64,000 bases of DNA from assembly GCA_964518595.1 (NCBI GenBank), contig CAZFHA010000015.1, positions 1 to 64,000 on the forward strand, read 5' to 3'. The notes beneath the pieces are model-generated. The model did not search any database. It had not been told where the DNA came from and saw nothing but the letters and a program-made list of their open reading frames with translations. Made by a program: the position numbers and the translations under genes. The stretch comes from CAZFHA01 sp964518595 (GTDB lineage: Bacteria > Bacillota > Clostridia > Saccharofermentanales > Saccharofermentanaceae). Of this stretch, positions 8,134 to 17,330 are shown piece by piece. Every line of letters starts with the position of its first letter. Within the stretch, counting starts at the first letter, position 1.

Positions 8134-10146
8134 ATGGAAGCTTGGGAGAGAATCGATGAACTGAGAAAGATGATTGAGCATCATAATCATCTTTATTATG
8201 ACCAAGAATCTCCGGAAATTTCGGATTTTGAGTATGATGCTTTGCTTAAGGAGCTGACCGAGCTAGAGGCTGCCTACCCCCTTTTTGCCCAAGACAACTC
8301 CCCCAGTAAACGTGTAGGTGGAAAAGCTTCGGAGCGTTTTCCAAAACTTCGGCATAAAAATATTATGCTGAGCTTAAACAATGCCTTCTCCCAAGGGGAA
8401 GTAGCTGATTTTATGAAGCGGGTGCAAGAGACGCTATCTAAAGCCGGCATTGATGCCCTGCCGGAATATGTGATTGAGCAAAAAATTGACGGCTTGTCTG
8501 TCTCTATTGAATATCAAAATGGTCAATATTACCGTGCCTCTACCCGGGGGGATGGCGAAGTCGGAGAGGATATTACCGGCAATATAGCCCAAATTCACAA
8601 TCTGCCTAAACAGCTAAAAACCAGCCGCCACGTTCCTTATTTAGAAGTGCGAGGCGAAGTTTATATGCCCTATTCTGCCTTTCTTAGAACCAATGAAGAA
8701 GCTAGACTTTCCGGCGATAAAGTTTTTTCTAACCCTAGAAATGCTGCTTCGGGCTCACTTAGGCAACTGGATAGTTCTATTACGGCACGGCGTGAGCTGG
8801 AGATTTTTATTTTTAATATTCAGGAAATTCAAGGCTTGGACTTTAAAAGTCACAGTGATACCCTTGATTTTTTAAGAGAATGCGGTTTTGCTATTAGCCC
8901 TAACTACCTGGTATGTCAAAGGGAAGAAGAGGTCTGGCAAGGGATCTGTGAGATTGGCGAAATTCGTGGTAGCCTGGATTATGGCATTGACGGAGCGGTG
9001 GTGAAACTTAATCAGTTAGGGCTACGTGAGCTGCTGGGTCAGACTACCAAAGCCCCTCGTTGGGCCATTGCCTACAAGTATCCCCCAGAACAAAAAACCA
9101 CGCGTCTTAAAGAAATCAGTCTTCAGGTGGGACGGACAGGGAAACTAACGCCGGTAGCTATTCTTGAGCCGGTGATTTTAGCTGGTAGTACCATTGCACG
9201 GGCAACTTTGAATAATGAAGATTTTATTGCCGAAAAGGATATTAGAGTAGGTGATACGGTTTGGATTCAGAAAGCCGGTGATGTTATTCCGGAAGTCCTT
9301 TCAGTGGTGATTGAAAAACGCCCCCCTGATAGCACTCCTTTTATCATGCCCAAGGTTTGTCCGGAATGTGGTTCTAAAATCCTTAGAGAAGAGGGAGAAG
9401 CCATCAGCCGTTGCTCCGGGATTAACTGCCCGGCTCAGCTCTACCGACACTTGGTGCATTTTGTTTCGAAAGATGCTCTTGATATTAGTGGTGTCGGTCC
9501 GGCTCTTATTGAAACTCTGCTGCAAGAAGGATTAATCGCCGGTATGGCTGATCTATTTTCTTTAGAAGCGAAAAAAGAGCGCCTCCTATCCCTTGAGGGT
9601 CTGGGAGAGCTGTCTGTTACTAATATCTTAAGGGCAATTGATGAAGCTCGCAGTAGGAGTCTTGATCGCTTAGTAGTAGCGCTGGGAATAAGAAATATTG
9701 GGGTAGTAGCTGCAAGAACCTTAGCAGATAACTTTTCTTCACTTTGGGAAATTGCGGCAGCAGACTTAGAAACCTTGGCCAAGCTGCCTGATTTCGGCGA
9801 GATATCAGCCCAGTCGGTGGTGAACTTTTTCTCGGAAGAGCATAATCGACGTTTGCTCGAGACTCTTGAAGAAAGAGGGGTGCACTTAGATATTAAGCCC
9901 CAGCGTGTACAGGTTGACAGCCGGTTTAGCGGTCAGACTTTTGTCCTAACCGGGACGCTCCCTAGTCTGAGCCGTGAAGAGGCCAGTGCTATTATTTTGC
10001 GTTTGGGTGGCAAGGTAACCTCTTCCGTTTCGAAAAAAACCAGTTATGTTATTGCTGGAGAGGCTCCGGGCTCTAAACTTGATAAAGCATTGGCCTTGGG
10101 CATACCAGTCTTGGATCAAGAGGCTTTTTTAGCCTTGACAGAGTAG
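8134..10146 (+). CDS. ligA: NAD-dependent DNA ligase
   Basis: A protein of 670 aa, full length for bacterial LigA, which seals nicks in replication and repair using NAD+. Domains in order: the Ia domain with the NMN-site YYDQ segment (about 20-35); the adenylation domain with catalytic Lys117 in KIDG; the OB domain; a four-Cys zinc finger (CPECG ... CSGINCPAQ, near 410-430); HhH repeats (about 470-570); and a C-terminal BRCT domain starting near 590. The start ATG lies 8 nt after the preceding membrane-protein gene, and the stop is 6 nt before the cyclo-ligase gene. Confidence 0.97.
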   Translation: MEAWERIDELRKMIEHHNHLYYDQESPEISDFEYDALLKELTELEAAYPLFAQDNSPSKRVGGKASERFPKLRHKNIMLSLNNAFSQGEVADFMKRVQETLSKAGIDALPEYVIEQKIDGLSVSIEYQNGQYYRASTRGDGEVGEDITGNIAQIHNLPKQLKTSRHVPYLEVRGEVYMPYSAFLRTNEEARLSGDKVFSNPRNAASGSLRQLDSSITARRELEIFIFNIQEIQGLDFKSHSDTLDFLRECGFAISPNYLVCQREEEVWQGICEIGEIRGSLDYGIDGAVVKLNQLGLRELLGQTTKAPRWAIAYKYPPEQKTTRLKEISLQVGRTGKLTPVAILEPVILAGSTIARATLNNEDFIAEKDIRVGDTVWIQKAGDVIPEVLSVVIEKRPPDSTPFIMPKVCPECGSKILREEGEAISRCSGINCPAQLYRHLVHFVSKDALDISGVGPALIETLLQEGLIAGMADLFSLEAKKERLLSLEGLGELSVTNILRAIDEARSRSLDRLVVALGIRNIGVVAARTLADNFSSLWEIAAADLETLAKLPDFGEISAQSVVNFFSEEHNRRLLETLEERGVHLDIKPQRVQVDSRFSGQTFVLTGTLPSLSREEASAIILRLGGKVTSSVSKKTSYVIAGEAPGSKLDKALALGIPVLDQEAFLALTE

Positions 10147-10152
10147 AGGTAT

Positions 10153-10749
10153 ATGCCTATGGACAAAAGCGAAATACGTGAAGCCATGCTAAAACGACGC
10201 ACGGCTATACCTACTGCCCTTACTCAAGAGGCGGGAAGAGCTATTTGCGCGCAAATAATGGCAACACCTTTATGTCGCCATTATTGTTATAACCAGAAAA
10301 GGATACCTACTATTGGGCTGTATGCGCCAATTAAAGGTGAAGTAGATTTCTTGGCCTGCCTTCCCAGCTTTTGGGAGAGGGGTTTTCAAACGGCTTTTCC
10401 TAAAGTGATTAGTGATGAGGCGATGGCATTTTATCGGGTAACCGCCGCTTCGGAGCTAAGAATTGGTCACTTTGGTATTTTGGAACCGGGAGCAGCCTGT
10501 TTGGCGTTGTCAGAGCCCTTAGATTTGGTTCTAGTTCCGGGATTAGCCTTTGACCAAAGCGGAGGCCGAATTGGCTACGGAAAGGGGTATTATGACCGCT
10601 TTTTTGCTGAGGCGACCTCTACAGTTCTAATTGGGGTAGGATATGATTTTCAAGTATATACGGATTCATTACCTCAAAATGAGGCTGATCGCAAACTCGA
10701 TCTGATTATTACTGCAGGAGGCCACGCAACATGCTTTACTTCTATGTAA
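10153..10749 (+). CDS. 5-formyltetrahydrofolate cyclo-ligase
   Basis: A protein of 198 aa of the MTHFS/YgfA family, which converts 5-formyl-THF to 5,10-methenyl-THF with ATP. Diagnostic motifs are the N-terminal KSEIREAMLKRR, GLYAPIKGEVD, and the nucleotide loop GRIGYGKGYYDRF near residues 136-150. It follows ligA by 6 nt. Its last 19 nt overlap the next ORF, which indicates translational coupling. Confidence 0.93.
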   Translation: MPMDKSEIREAMLKRRTAIPTALTQEAGRAICAQIMATPLCRHYCYNQKRIPTIGLYAPIKGEVDFLACLPSFWERGFQTAFPKVISDEAMAFYRVTAASELRIGHFGILEPGAACLALSEPLDLVLVPGLAFDQSGGRIGYGKGYYDRFFAEATSTVLIGVGYDFQVYTDSLPQNEADRKLDLIITAGGHATCFTSM

Positions 10750-11135
10750 CAACTTTGATTCATGTGGGCATTTCTATCGGAATACTTGGGTTAATTCTGC
10801 ATTTCTCAAAAATTAATTATCAGCGCAGAAATCGCAAACCTCAATCGTTTTTATTGCCAATTGGGATAACCTGCCTTTTTTTAGTTCAGGTAGTTTTATT
10901 TTCTGGTCCTAGAATACTAGATGTGGTTTATGTGCTTAAAGGCAGCTACATGAGTGCGGTAGGTCAAGTGAACTCTGTAAATTTCCTGAATACTTCATTC
11001 TATCTGGATCAGGTAAAATATCGGCATAACCCCTTTCTCTATAAGCCTAAAGCCGGAGATAAAATAGAAGTGCGCTATACGCCTTACTCGCATTTGGTTA
11101 TCGATTTAACACTTGTTTCTAAAGAAGTTCTTTAG
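10731..11135 (+). CDS. Small uncharacterised membrane protein
   Basis: A protein of 134 aa with two hydrophobic segments (about residues 5-25 and 40-60) and a mostly beta-type hydrophilic C-terminal half. I recognise no family. The start ATG lies inside the 3' end of the cyclo-ligase gene and has AGGAGG about 9 nt upstream, so it is likely translated in the same operon. The tail holding KAGDKIEVRYTPYSHLVID looks like a small beta-barrel or OB-like module, but this is only an impression. Confidence 0.65.
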   Translation: MLYFYVTTLIHVGISIGILGLILHFSKINYQRRNRKPQSFLLPIGITCLFLVQVVLFSGPRILDVVYVLKGSYMSAVGQVNSVNFLNTSFYLDQVKYRHNPFLYKPKAGDKIEVRYTPYSHLVIDLTLVSKEVL

Positions 11136-11209
11136 TTTTGTATATATCCTATTGATTCAAAATAAAAGAGATGCAACAATAGTCCTACCTGATAAAGGAG
11201 GGTCTACTA

Positions 11210-11797
11210 ATGAGCGTGTCTACACCATCAAATCTATCCGCTTCTACTTTTGGATATAGTTTAGATAGCCGCCAAGAACTGGGATTTTATATTATTTGTA
11301 ATGATAAGCAAATATTGGATAACATTAACACCTTGATGCGTCGCCGGGGATTGGTTGGTGTAAGTGATACCGCTGGGCGCTTGCACTATTTGGTTGATGC
11401 TCGTCAAAATATTCAGGCAGCGGCTTACCAAATTACCAAGCAGGCGACCGGTCATAAGAACGCTGAGAAGAACTATAGTAGTTTTCAAATCTTAGAGGCG
11501 GTAGAAGCAGTTCTATCTCATTGGAAAATTGATAGAAATCTTTCAGGTGGCCGGTTACTACGTTTTGCCCTGTTACGTTCCATTGGTGAACCTAACCTCT
11601 TATCGCCGGTGAGTAAAGGCATCTATCCGTTGGCGGCTAAAGAATTTTCTCTTACAACATCTCAAGTAGAGCGCAATATACGCTATACCCTAAGCCGATC
11701 TGAAGTCGCTTGTTCTCTTAAGGGGGCTAAGGCTCTCAGGCTCATGTATGATCAAATTATAGCCGAACTATTACGCGCCCAGACCCCTGATAGTTAA
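11210..11797 (+). CDS. Spo0A C-terminal-domain DNA-binding protein
   Basis: A protein of 195 aa. Residues about 90-190 resemble the DNA-binding effector domain of the sporulation regulator Spo0A, including GIYPLAAKEFSLTTSQVERN, which matches the recognition-helix region in which SxVERxIRxA is conserved in Spo0A. The first 85 residues are not a response-regulator receiver: no phospho-acceptor Asp arrangement is seen. An RLHYLVDARQNIQ segment in this part suggests a small sensory or oligomerisation domain of unknown type. The start has AAAGGAGGG at good spacing. It stands alone between the ligA group and hup, and is likely a transcription regulator that is not switched by phosphorylation. Confidence 0.75.
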   Translation: MSVSTPSNLSASTFGYSLDSRQELGFYIICNDKQILDNINTLMRRRGLVGVSDTAGRLHYLVDARQNIQAAAYQITKQATGHKNAEKNYSSFQILEAVEAVLSHWKIDRNLSGGRLLRFALLRSIGEPNLLSPVSKGIYPLAAKEFSLTTSQVERNIRYTLSRSEVACSLKGAKALRLMYDQIIAELLRAQTPDS

Positions 11798-11852
11798 GCA
11801 TAGCACTGATGGTATAGGTTCTACTATCCAGAGCCGAAGTTTTAGGAATAGC

Positions 11853-11888
11853 AAAACCCCAGCATATGATTTTGCATATACCGGGGTT
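11853..11888 (-). terminator. Terminator of hup
   Basis: A hairpin AACCCC...GGGGTT with an inner ATATG/CATAT stem. On the minus strand it is followed by TTTTGC, so it most likely ends the hup transcript. It may also stop readthrough from the Spo0A_C gene. Confidence 0.75.
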
Positions 11889-11922
11889 ATTTGCCTAGTG
11901 AATTCATTAATAAAGACAGAAA

Positions 11923-12198
11923 TTACTTGTTAACTTTGTCCTTCATACCTTTACCAGCTTTGAAAACAGGGGCTTTGGAAGCAGGAATGTTAATAACTTC
12001 CTTGGTACTTGGATTTCTGCCCTTTCTTGCGGCACGCTTCTTTGTCTCAAAGGTTCCAAAGCCTACTAAAACAACTTTTTCTTCCTTAACAAGGGCGTCT
12101 ACAATGGCATCAAGAGTGGCATTAATAGCCAATTCCGTTTCTTTCTTGGTCAAATTAGTTGCCTGTGCTACTGCATCAATTAAATCAGTCTTATTCAT
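11923..12198 (-). CDS. hup: HU family DNA-binding protein
   Basis: A protein of 91 aa, the standard HU length. It begins MNKTDLIDAVA, has the dimer core helices, then GFGTFETKKRAARKGRNPST, the DNA-contacting beta-arm, and ends with KAPVFKAGKGMKDKVN. It bends and compacts DNA as a homodimer. A strong ribosome site (AAAGGAGG) and a clear promoter (12236-12265) indicate high expression. Confidence 0.97.
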   Translation of the reverse strand: MNKTDLIDAVAQATNLTKKETELAINATLDAIVDALVKEEKVVLVGFGTFETKKRAARKGRNPSTKEVINIPASKAPVFKAGKGMKDKVNK

Positions 12199-12235
12199 AA
12201 TAATTTGCCTCCTTTAGGCGATATTCACTTCGAAT

Positions 12236-12265
12236 ATTATGATATGCAAGTATGGTTTGTGTCAA
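12236..12265 (-). promoter_or_regulatory. Sigma-A promoter of hup
   Basis: Reading the minus strand: TTGACA (12265-12260), an 18-nt spacer, CATAAT (12241-12236), about 37 nt from the hup start codon. The remaining part of the 12199-12520 gap, towards the fumarase gene, is A/T-rich, and I see no gene or clear second promoter in it. Confidence 0.75.
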
Positions 12266-12520
12266 GTCTTTTCACTAAAATTTCAACTTTAAAGAGAAGA
12301 AATTCCCTTTAAATAGGCTTTTTGCCTCACTTTAGCCTGCTTTTACGTGAAGTATATGACGGTTTTCTTCCACATATCAACGGAATATTTCATATTAAGT
12401 TTTGATTGTTTGTGAATATTTTCGAAAAATCAGCCAGATTACCTGGTTGTAAAGGGGAAGGTCAAGGATTATCATAAAGTGCAGAGTATTACATGCTCCT
12501 AGAGAGCAGGAGGTGGCAAG

Positions 12521-13363
12521 ATGAGGGAAGTAACAGTAGCCAAAATCGAAGAGGCCGTTTCTCGCCTGTGTGTGGAGGCGAATATATATTTGGGCTCTGA
12601 TATTGAGGCTCGCTTAAGAGACATGAGAGACAAAGAGATTCAGAATCAGCCTAAAGCTATTTTAGACGAGCTGCTTGAAAATGCGAAGGTAGCTCGAACC
12701 GAAGGTTTGCCGATTTGCCAAGATACAGGCATGGCTGTTATTCATGTAGAGCTTGGGCAGGAGGTACATTTGGTTGGTGGGGATATAACAGCGGCAATTA
12801 ATCGTGGGGTTTCAAAGGGCTATCAACAGGGGTACTTACGTGCTTCAGTCGTGGAAGATCCTATTTTGCGTAAAAATACTGGGGATAATACTCCTGCAGT
12901 GATTATATGGGATATGGTTCCGGGGGATGCTATTAAGATTACTGTTGCTCCTAAAGGCTTTGGCAGTGAGAATATGAGCAGCTTGACTATGCTAAGCCCC
13001 TCCCAAGGGGTTCAGGGTATTAAGGATGCGGTGATTCATACAGTAAAAAAAGCCGGACCTAACCCTTGTCCGCCAATTATTTTAGGTATTGGCATAGGTG
13101 GAACTATGGATATGGCTGCCAAGTTGGCTAAGCTGGCTTTGCTGCGCCCCCTCGGAGTTAGCAGCACTTTACCTCATATTGCTCAACTGGAAGTTGATTT
13201 ACTGGAAGAGATTAATCATTTAAATATTGGACCGGGGGGATTAGGTGGAATAACCACAGCCTTGGCTGTAAATATCAATACCTACCCCACTCACATTGCC
13301 GGCTTACCTGTGGCTGTAAATATGAGCTGTCATGCCACCCGGCATAAATCTGTGACGCTTTAG
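12521..13363 (+). CDS. Fumarate hydratase, alpha subunit (class I, two-subunit type)
   Basis: A protein of 280 aa corresponding to the N-terminal domain of class I (iron-sulfur) fumarase/L(+)-tartrate dehydratase. Three cysteines fit the [4Fe-4S] ligands: Cys66 (LPICQDTG), Cys183 (GPNPCPP) and Cys270 (MSCHATRH). With the beta subunit encoded 56 nt downstream it hydrates fumarate to malate; tartrate dehydratase is the main alternative and cannot be excluded from sequence alone. The start ATG has AGGAGG about 7 nt upstream. Confidence 0.92.
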   Translation: MREVTVAKIEEAVSRLCVEANIYLGSDIEARLRDMRDKEIQNQPKAILDELLENAKVARTEGLPICQDTGMAVIHVELGQEVHLVGGDITAAINRGVSKGYQQGYLRASVVEDPILRKNTGDNTPAVIIWDMVPGDAIKITVAPKGFGSENMSSLTMLSPSQGVQGIKDAVIHTVKKAGPNPCPPIILGIGIGGTMDMAAKLAKLALLRPLGVSSTLPHIAQLEVDLLEEINHLNIGPGGLGGITTALAVNINTYPTHIAGLPVAVNMSCHATRHKSVTL

Positions 13364-13419
13364 AGACGAGTACCCACACCTACTGCTTTAATAGCTGAGA
13401 GAATGGAAAGGAACCATCT

Positions 13420-13971
13420 ATGACAAAAGAGTCTTTTTCTCGAAAAAAACTATCCTTACCTTTACCCATTGAGGAAGCCAGGACTCTCCGCGCCGGTGAT
13501 CTGGTTTTGCTCAGCGGAACCATATACACAGCCAGAGACGCTGCTCACAAAAGAATAACAGAAGCAATAAGGGAAAATGAAGCTTTACCTTTCCCACTAG
13601 AAAACTGTGCCATTTATTATGCTGGACCAACACCTGCACCCCCGGGGGCAGTAATCGGTTCTATTGGTCCAACTACAAGTAGCCGTATGGATGCCTATGC
13701 GCCCCTTCTGATTGCCCGAGGCCAAAGCATCATGTTGGGAAAAGGTCTGCGAAGCCCGGAGGTGGTTGCCGCTATGAAAACTTATGGTGCTGTCTATCTG
13801 GGTGCGACGGGTGGCGCAGGGGCTCTATTGTCTAAACATGTGTCTGAAGCACAATTGATTGCTTATCCGGATCTGGGTGCAGAAGCTGTTCGCCGCCTAA
13901 CAATTTGTGACTTTCCCGCTATTGTGCTGATTGATAGCTTGGGAAATAATTTATATGAAAATCATCAGTAG
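13420..13971 (+). CDS. Fumarate hydratase, beta subunit
   Basis: A protein of 183 aa equal to the C-terminal domain of class I fumarase. Motifs include AGPTPAPPGAVIGSIGPTTS, SRMDAYAPLL and GATGGAGALLSKHV. It partners the alpha subunit encoded just upstream. The start ATG follows a GGAAAGGA ribosome site. Confidence 0.92.
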   Translation: MTKESFSRKKLSLPLPIEEARTLRAGDLVLLSGTIYTARDAAHKRITEAIRENEALPFPLENCAIYYAGPTPAPPGAVIGSIGPTTSSRMDAYAPLLIARGQSIMLGKGLRSPEVVAAMKTYGAVYLGATGGAGALLSKHVSEAQLIAYPDLGAEAVRRLTICDFPAIVLIDSLGNNLYENHQ

Positions 13972-14103
13972 GCAGGGTGGAAGTTGGGCTTTGATACTTG
14001 CGAATTTAGGCGGAGAATGCTAATGTAAAGAGGAGAAGTTTTTCTCTTAATGAGCTTCAAGGAAGAGGCTTCAGAGACTGATAGATGAAATTGGAGGAGC
14101 ACT

Positions 14104-14325
14104 ATGAAAGTTTCTAAAGATATGATTATTGCTGACGTTTTGAATATGAATCAGGGAACAATTCCGATCTTTTTACAAAACGGACTGCACTGCCTTGGCT
14201 GTGCTATGTCCAGCGGAGAGACCATTGAAGAGGCGTGCATGGTTCATGGCCTGGATTGTGATTCTTTGCTCGCAGAGCTCAATGATTTTCTTGCGTTGCA
14301 GGATTTGCCACAGGCCAATATCTGA
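14104..14325 (+). CDS. DUF1858-domain protein
   Basis: A small protein of 73 aa consisting wholly of the DUF1858 fold, found alone or attached to hybrid-cluster proteins and other anaerobic redox enzymes. The conserved CxxC is at Cys30-Cys33 (LHCLGC), with further cysteines near 45 and 52, so a redox disulfide or metal-binding role is likely. The start has TTGGAGGAG 7 nt upstream. It is followed by a strong terminator and may be read from the fumarase unit. Confidence 0.85.
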   Translation: MKVSKDMIIADVLNMNQGTIPIFLQNGLHCLGCAMSSGETIEEACMVHGLDCDSLLAELNDFLALQDLPQANI

Positions 14326-14360
14326 TTTTAAGCAGAGGCTAAGAATTAGAAGACTTTTTA

Positions 14361-14393
14361 AACACCACTTTGAGTTTCAGAGTGGTGTTTTTT
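14361..14393 (+). terminator. Rho-independent terminator after the DUF1858 gene
   Basis: Stem AACACCACT/AGTGGTGTT with a loop of about nine bases, followed by a T-run. It separates the fumarase/DUF1858 unit from dinB. Confidence 0.88.
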
Positions 14394-14482
14394 GACGGTT
14401 GCTATGGGAGAAACGCCTTACTGATTACAGGAATTCTTAAAATTCGTGTTTTTCGCGTTTGGGGGCTGAAATTTTTTCTGAA

Positions 14483-14527
14483 TTGTTTTCAGTGAAAATT
14501 CATGTTACAATTAAAGAACAAATGTTC
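14483..14527 (+). promoter_or_regulatory. dinB promoter with LexA (DinR) operator
   Basis: A promoter TTGTTT (14483-14488), 17-nt spacer, TACAAT (14506-14511) is followed directly by GAACAAATGTTC (14516-14527), a perfect GAAC-N4-GTTC Gram-positive SOS box. The operator sits over the expected transcription start, 12 nt before the dinB ATG, where bound LexA would block initiation. This predicts DNA-damage induction of dinB. Confidence 0.85.
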
Positions 14528-14539
14528 TGGAGCGATTTT

Positions 14540-15796
14540 ATGCGGAGTATATTACATGTAGATCAAAACTGTTTTTTCGCCTCGGTGGAAATGAAGAACT
14601 GTCCTCAGTTACGCTTAGTTCCTATGGCTGTGGCTGGAGACCCCGCGAAAAGGCATGGTATTATTTTGGCTAAAAATGAGCTTGCCAAGGCCAAAGGTGT
14701 CAAGACAGCTGAAACAATTTGGCAGGCAAAGCAGAAATGCCCTGACTTAGTTTTAGTGCCGGGTCACTATGAGCAGTATGCGGATTACTCTAAACGTGCA
14801 TATCAATTGTATTGCCAATATACCGATCAAGTAGAAAGTTTTGGCATGGATGAATGTTGGCTTGATCTTACTCAGAGTTATAGCTTAGCGGAGCTTAAGG
14901 CTGTAGCTGATGAAATTCGTGAACGAGTTAAGGCTGAATTAGGCTTAAGTTGTTCCGTGGGAGCAAGCTATAATAAAGTTTTTGCTAAATTAGGCTCAGA
15001 TTATAAGAAACCTGATGGAACTACCCACATTACTCCGGATAATTATAAAAATATCTTGTGGCCACTACCGGTAAACCAATTATTATATGCCGGAGCCGCT
15101 ACAGTTAAACGCTTAGAACGGATTAATATTTGCACTATTGGACAGTTAGCTAAAGCGCCTTTAGAATTTTTGCGTTCCTATTTAGGTAAGCAGGGTGATT
15201 TACTCTGGCACTATGCCAATGGACTGGATGACTCCTGTGTGAAAAAAATCGATGCAAAGACACCGATGAAATCTATCGGTAACAGCATTACAACCGCACG
15301 AGATATTAGGACGGAAAGCGAGGTTTGGCAAACTCTTTTTACTTTGTCTGATAAAGTTTCCGGACGGTTGCGTTTTTATCAACTGAGAGCTTCCACCGTT
15401 CATGTATATGTGCGCAATCAGGATTTTACCAGCTATGAAAAGCAGCAAAAATTATTTAGGCATACTGATTCTGCCCAAGAAATCGCAAAGGCGGCCTTGG
15501 CTCTTTTTCGGGAGAGCTATTCCTGGGCGGGAAGTGTCAGAAGTTTGGGAGTGAGAGTTAGTGGCTTGAGTGAAGTTGGTTCGCGGGAGCAGCTGTCTGT
15601 TTTTGACATCATGAAAGAATCAGCCGGCCATAGAGAATTAGATAGAGTAGTAGATCGGCTCCGTTTGCGTTTTGGCAAAGGCATCATAGGTAGGGGCCTT
15701 CAATTAGCCGATGAACAAGGTGAGCTCATGCCTCTGGGGCAACTGTCTTGGAATAGCGGTGGTTTCAATGGCTTACAGATGTCAAAAGAACAGTGA
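14540..15796 (+). CDS. dinB: DNA polymerase IV (Y family)
   Basis: A translesion polymerase of 418 aa. It has the N-terminal catalytic Asp (ILHVDQNCFFASVE), the steric-gate region, and the second catalytic pair Asp104-Glu105 in GMDECWLDLT. HhH thumb residues follow near 175-235, and the little-finger domain fills the C-terminus. The frame is open further upstream, but the ATG at 14540 has GGAG at good spacing and lies just after the SOS operator; a longer start would place coding sequence across promoter and operator. A C-terminal beta-clamp peptide is not obvious. Confidence 0.93.
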   Translation: MRSILHVDQNCFFASVEMKNCPQLRLVPMAVAGDPAKRHGIILAKNELAKAKGVKTAETIWQAKQKCPDLVLVPGHYEQYADYSKRAYQLYCQYTDQVESFGMDECWLDLTQSYSLAELKAVADEIRERVKAELGLSCSVGASYNKVFAKLGSDYKKPDGTTHITPDNYKNILWPLPVNQLLYAGAATVKRLERINICTIGQLAKAPLEFLRSYLGKQGDLLWHYANGLDDSCVKKIDAKTPMKSIGNSITTARDIRTESEVWQTLFTLSDKVSGRLRFYQLRASTVHVYVRNQDFTSYEKQQKLFRHTDSAQEIAKAALALFRESYSWAGSVRSLGVRVSGLSEVGSREQLSVFDIMKESAGHRELDRVVDRLRLRFGKGIIGRGLQLADEQGELMPLGQLSWNSGGFNGLQMSKEQ

Positions 15797-15957
15797 AAAA
15801 ATTCGGTAAGACATGATTTTTTCCTAAATCTATCCATAACATTCAAGTTGGACTGGGATTTTTTACAGTAAGAGGGTATAATGCAAAAGCAGTGAAAGGA
15901 AATGTAGTATTATGCGTCCTTAGCTGTTTTATAATCGGATATATTTGAGGAGGTCTT

Positions 15958-17250
15958 ATGAAGTCATTGGATACAGTTCGTGAGAAACTGCAGCAGGGAG
16001 AACTAGATACCACCTTATGTGCTGTTTACGGGTGTCACCCGGAAAATACAAAGCCTTTGGCAGAACGCTATTTGCGACTGCTTGATTTATACCAAGAGTA
16101 TTACGGAAAAGGGGAGCCAATAGCCTTATTTTCAGCTCCTGGTCGAACTGAAATTGGCGGCAATCACACCGATCACCAATTAGGGCGTGTTTTGGCCGCT
16201 AGTGTGGATATGGATGTAATTGCTGTGGCCGTTCCCAATAATAGCAACGTTATTCGAATCAAGTCTGAGGGTCATGAAGAAGATGTTGTTTCTTTAGAAG
16301 ATATGGCTGTGCAAGAGAGCGAAAACAATCACTCTTCAGCAATTATTCGTGGTGTTGCCAAGGGTTTTATAGACAGAGGTTATCGGGTAGGAGGGTTTAA
16401 TGCCTACACCACTTCTAGTGTTCTAAAGGGCTCGGGATTATCATCTTCGGCGGCGTTTGAAGTTTTAGTCGGCAATATGATAAACACTTTTTATGCCCAG
16501 AGTGAAGTTGATGCTATTACCATCGCACAAATTGGTCAGTATGCGGAGAACGTCTATTACGGAAAACCAAGCGGCTTACTGGATCAAATGGCCTCCTCGG
16601 TAGGGTCAGTTATTTCCGTTGACTTTTTCGATCCTAAAGCGCCTTATCTGGAGCGAGTGGAGCTTGATCTGGAAACCTTAGGCTACAGACTCTGCATTAT
16701 CGACAGCGGTGCAGACCACGGCGATTTAACTGATGATTATGCTCAAATTCCAGCAGAAATGAAACAGGTTGCTCGCTTTTTTGGCGAAGAATATCTGAGT
16801 CGGGTGAAGGAAGAAGATTTTTATGATAACCTTCAAGCGTTGCGTGCTACTATTTCAGACCGGGCACTTCTTAGAGCTATGCACTTTTTTGCAGATAATC
16901 AACGTGTGCCACTACAAATCGCAGCACTGCAACAAGGCGACTTTCAAAGATTTTTAGCGCTGGTTAAAGAGTCTGGCCGCTCTTCTTACATGTATTTACA
17001 GAATATTTTTGTGCCTGCACGGCCAGAGGAGCAAGGCGTTGCGCTGACTTTAGCCCTGTGTGAACATTTACTGCATGACAAGGGTGGTGCATGGCGAGTG
17101 CACGGTGGCGGTTTTGCTGGAACCGTTCAAGCCTTTGTTCCGATTAAAGAAGTCGCTACTTTCAAACAAAAAATTGAAGATTTGGTAGGCACGGGGAGAT
17201 GCCATCTCCTGAATATTAGGCCTCAAGGCGGGGTTTGCGTACTTTCGTAA
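15958..17250 (+). CDS. galK: Galactokinase
   Basis: A GHMP-family kinase of 430 aa, somewhat longer than E. coli GalK and like the long clostridial form. Motifs: the galactokinase signature around APGRTEIGGNHTDHQLGR (near 60-77); the phosphate loop GSGLSSSAAFE (near 160); and HGGGFAGTVQAF near the C-terminus. It makes galactose-1-phosphate for the Leloir pathway, but no galT or galE is adjacent. The ATG has GAGGAGG at 5-nt spacing. Two TATAAT-like boxes lie in the 160-nt leader without strong -35 elements. Non-coding RNA copy 1 starts about 115 nt downstream. Confidence 0.93.
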   Translation: MKSLDTVREKLQQGELDTTLCAVYGCHPENTKPLAERYLRLLDLYQEYYGKGEPIALFSAPGRTEIGGNHTDHQLGRVLAASVDMDVIAVAVPNNSNVIRIKSEGHEEDVVSLEDMAVQESENNHSSAIIRGVAKGFIDRGYRVGGFNAYTTSSVLKGSGLSSSAAFEVLVGNMINTFYAQSEVDAITIAQIGQYAENVYYGKPSGLLDQMASSVGSVISVDFFDPKAPYLERVELDLETLGYRLCIIDSGADHGDLTDDYAQIPAEMKQVARFFGEEYLSRVKEEDFYDNLQALRATISDRALLRAMHFFADNQRVPLQIAALQQGDFQRFLALVKESGRSSYMYLQNIFVPARPEEQGVALTLALCEHLLHDKGGAWRVHGGGFAGTVQAFVPIKEVATFKQKIEDLVGTGRCHLLNIRPQGGVCVLS

Positions 17251-17330
17251 TCTATTTAGATGATTTTAATTAATGAAATTGATTTATTGCACAACTGGTT
17301 GGCAGATGGAAATATTTATATTTGTATCTA

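Noticed and set aside
11891..12217. 108-codon plus-strand ORF opposite hup
   Set aside because: HU on the minus strand is certain; the other frame is its shadow.
14459..14539. Longer dinB start (TTG at 14459)
   Set aside because: It would place coding sequence over the promoter and LexA box and lacks a ribosome site; ATG 14540 has one.
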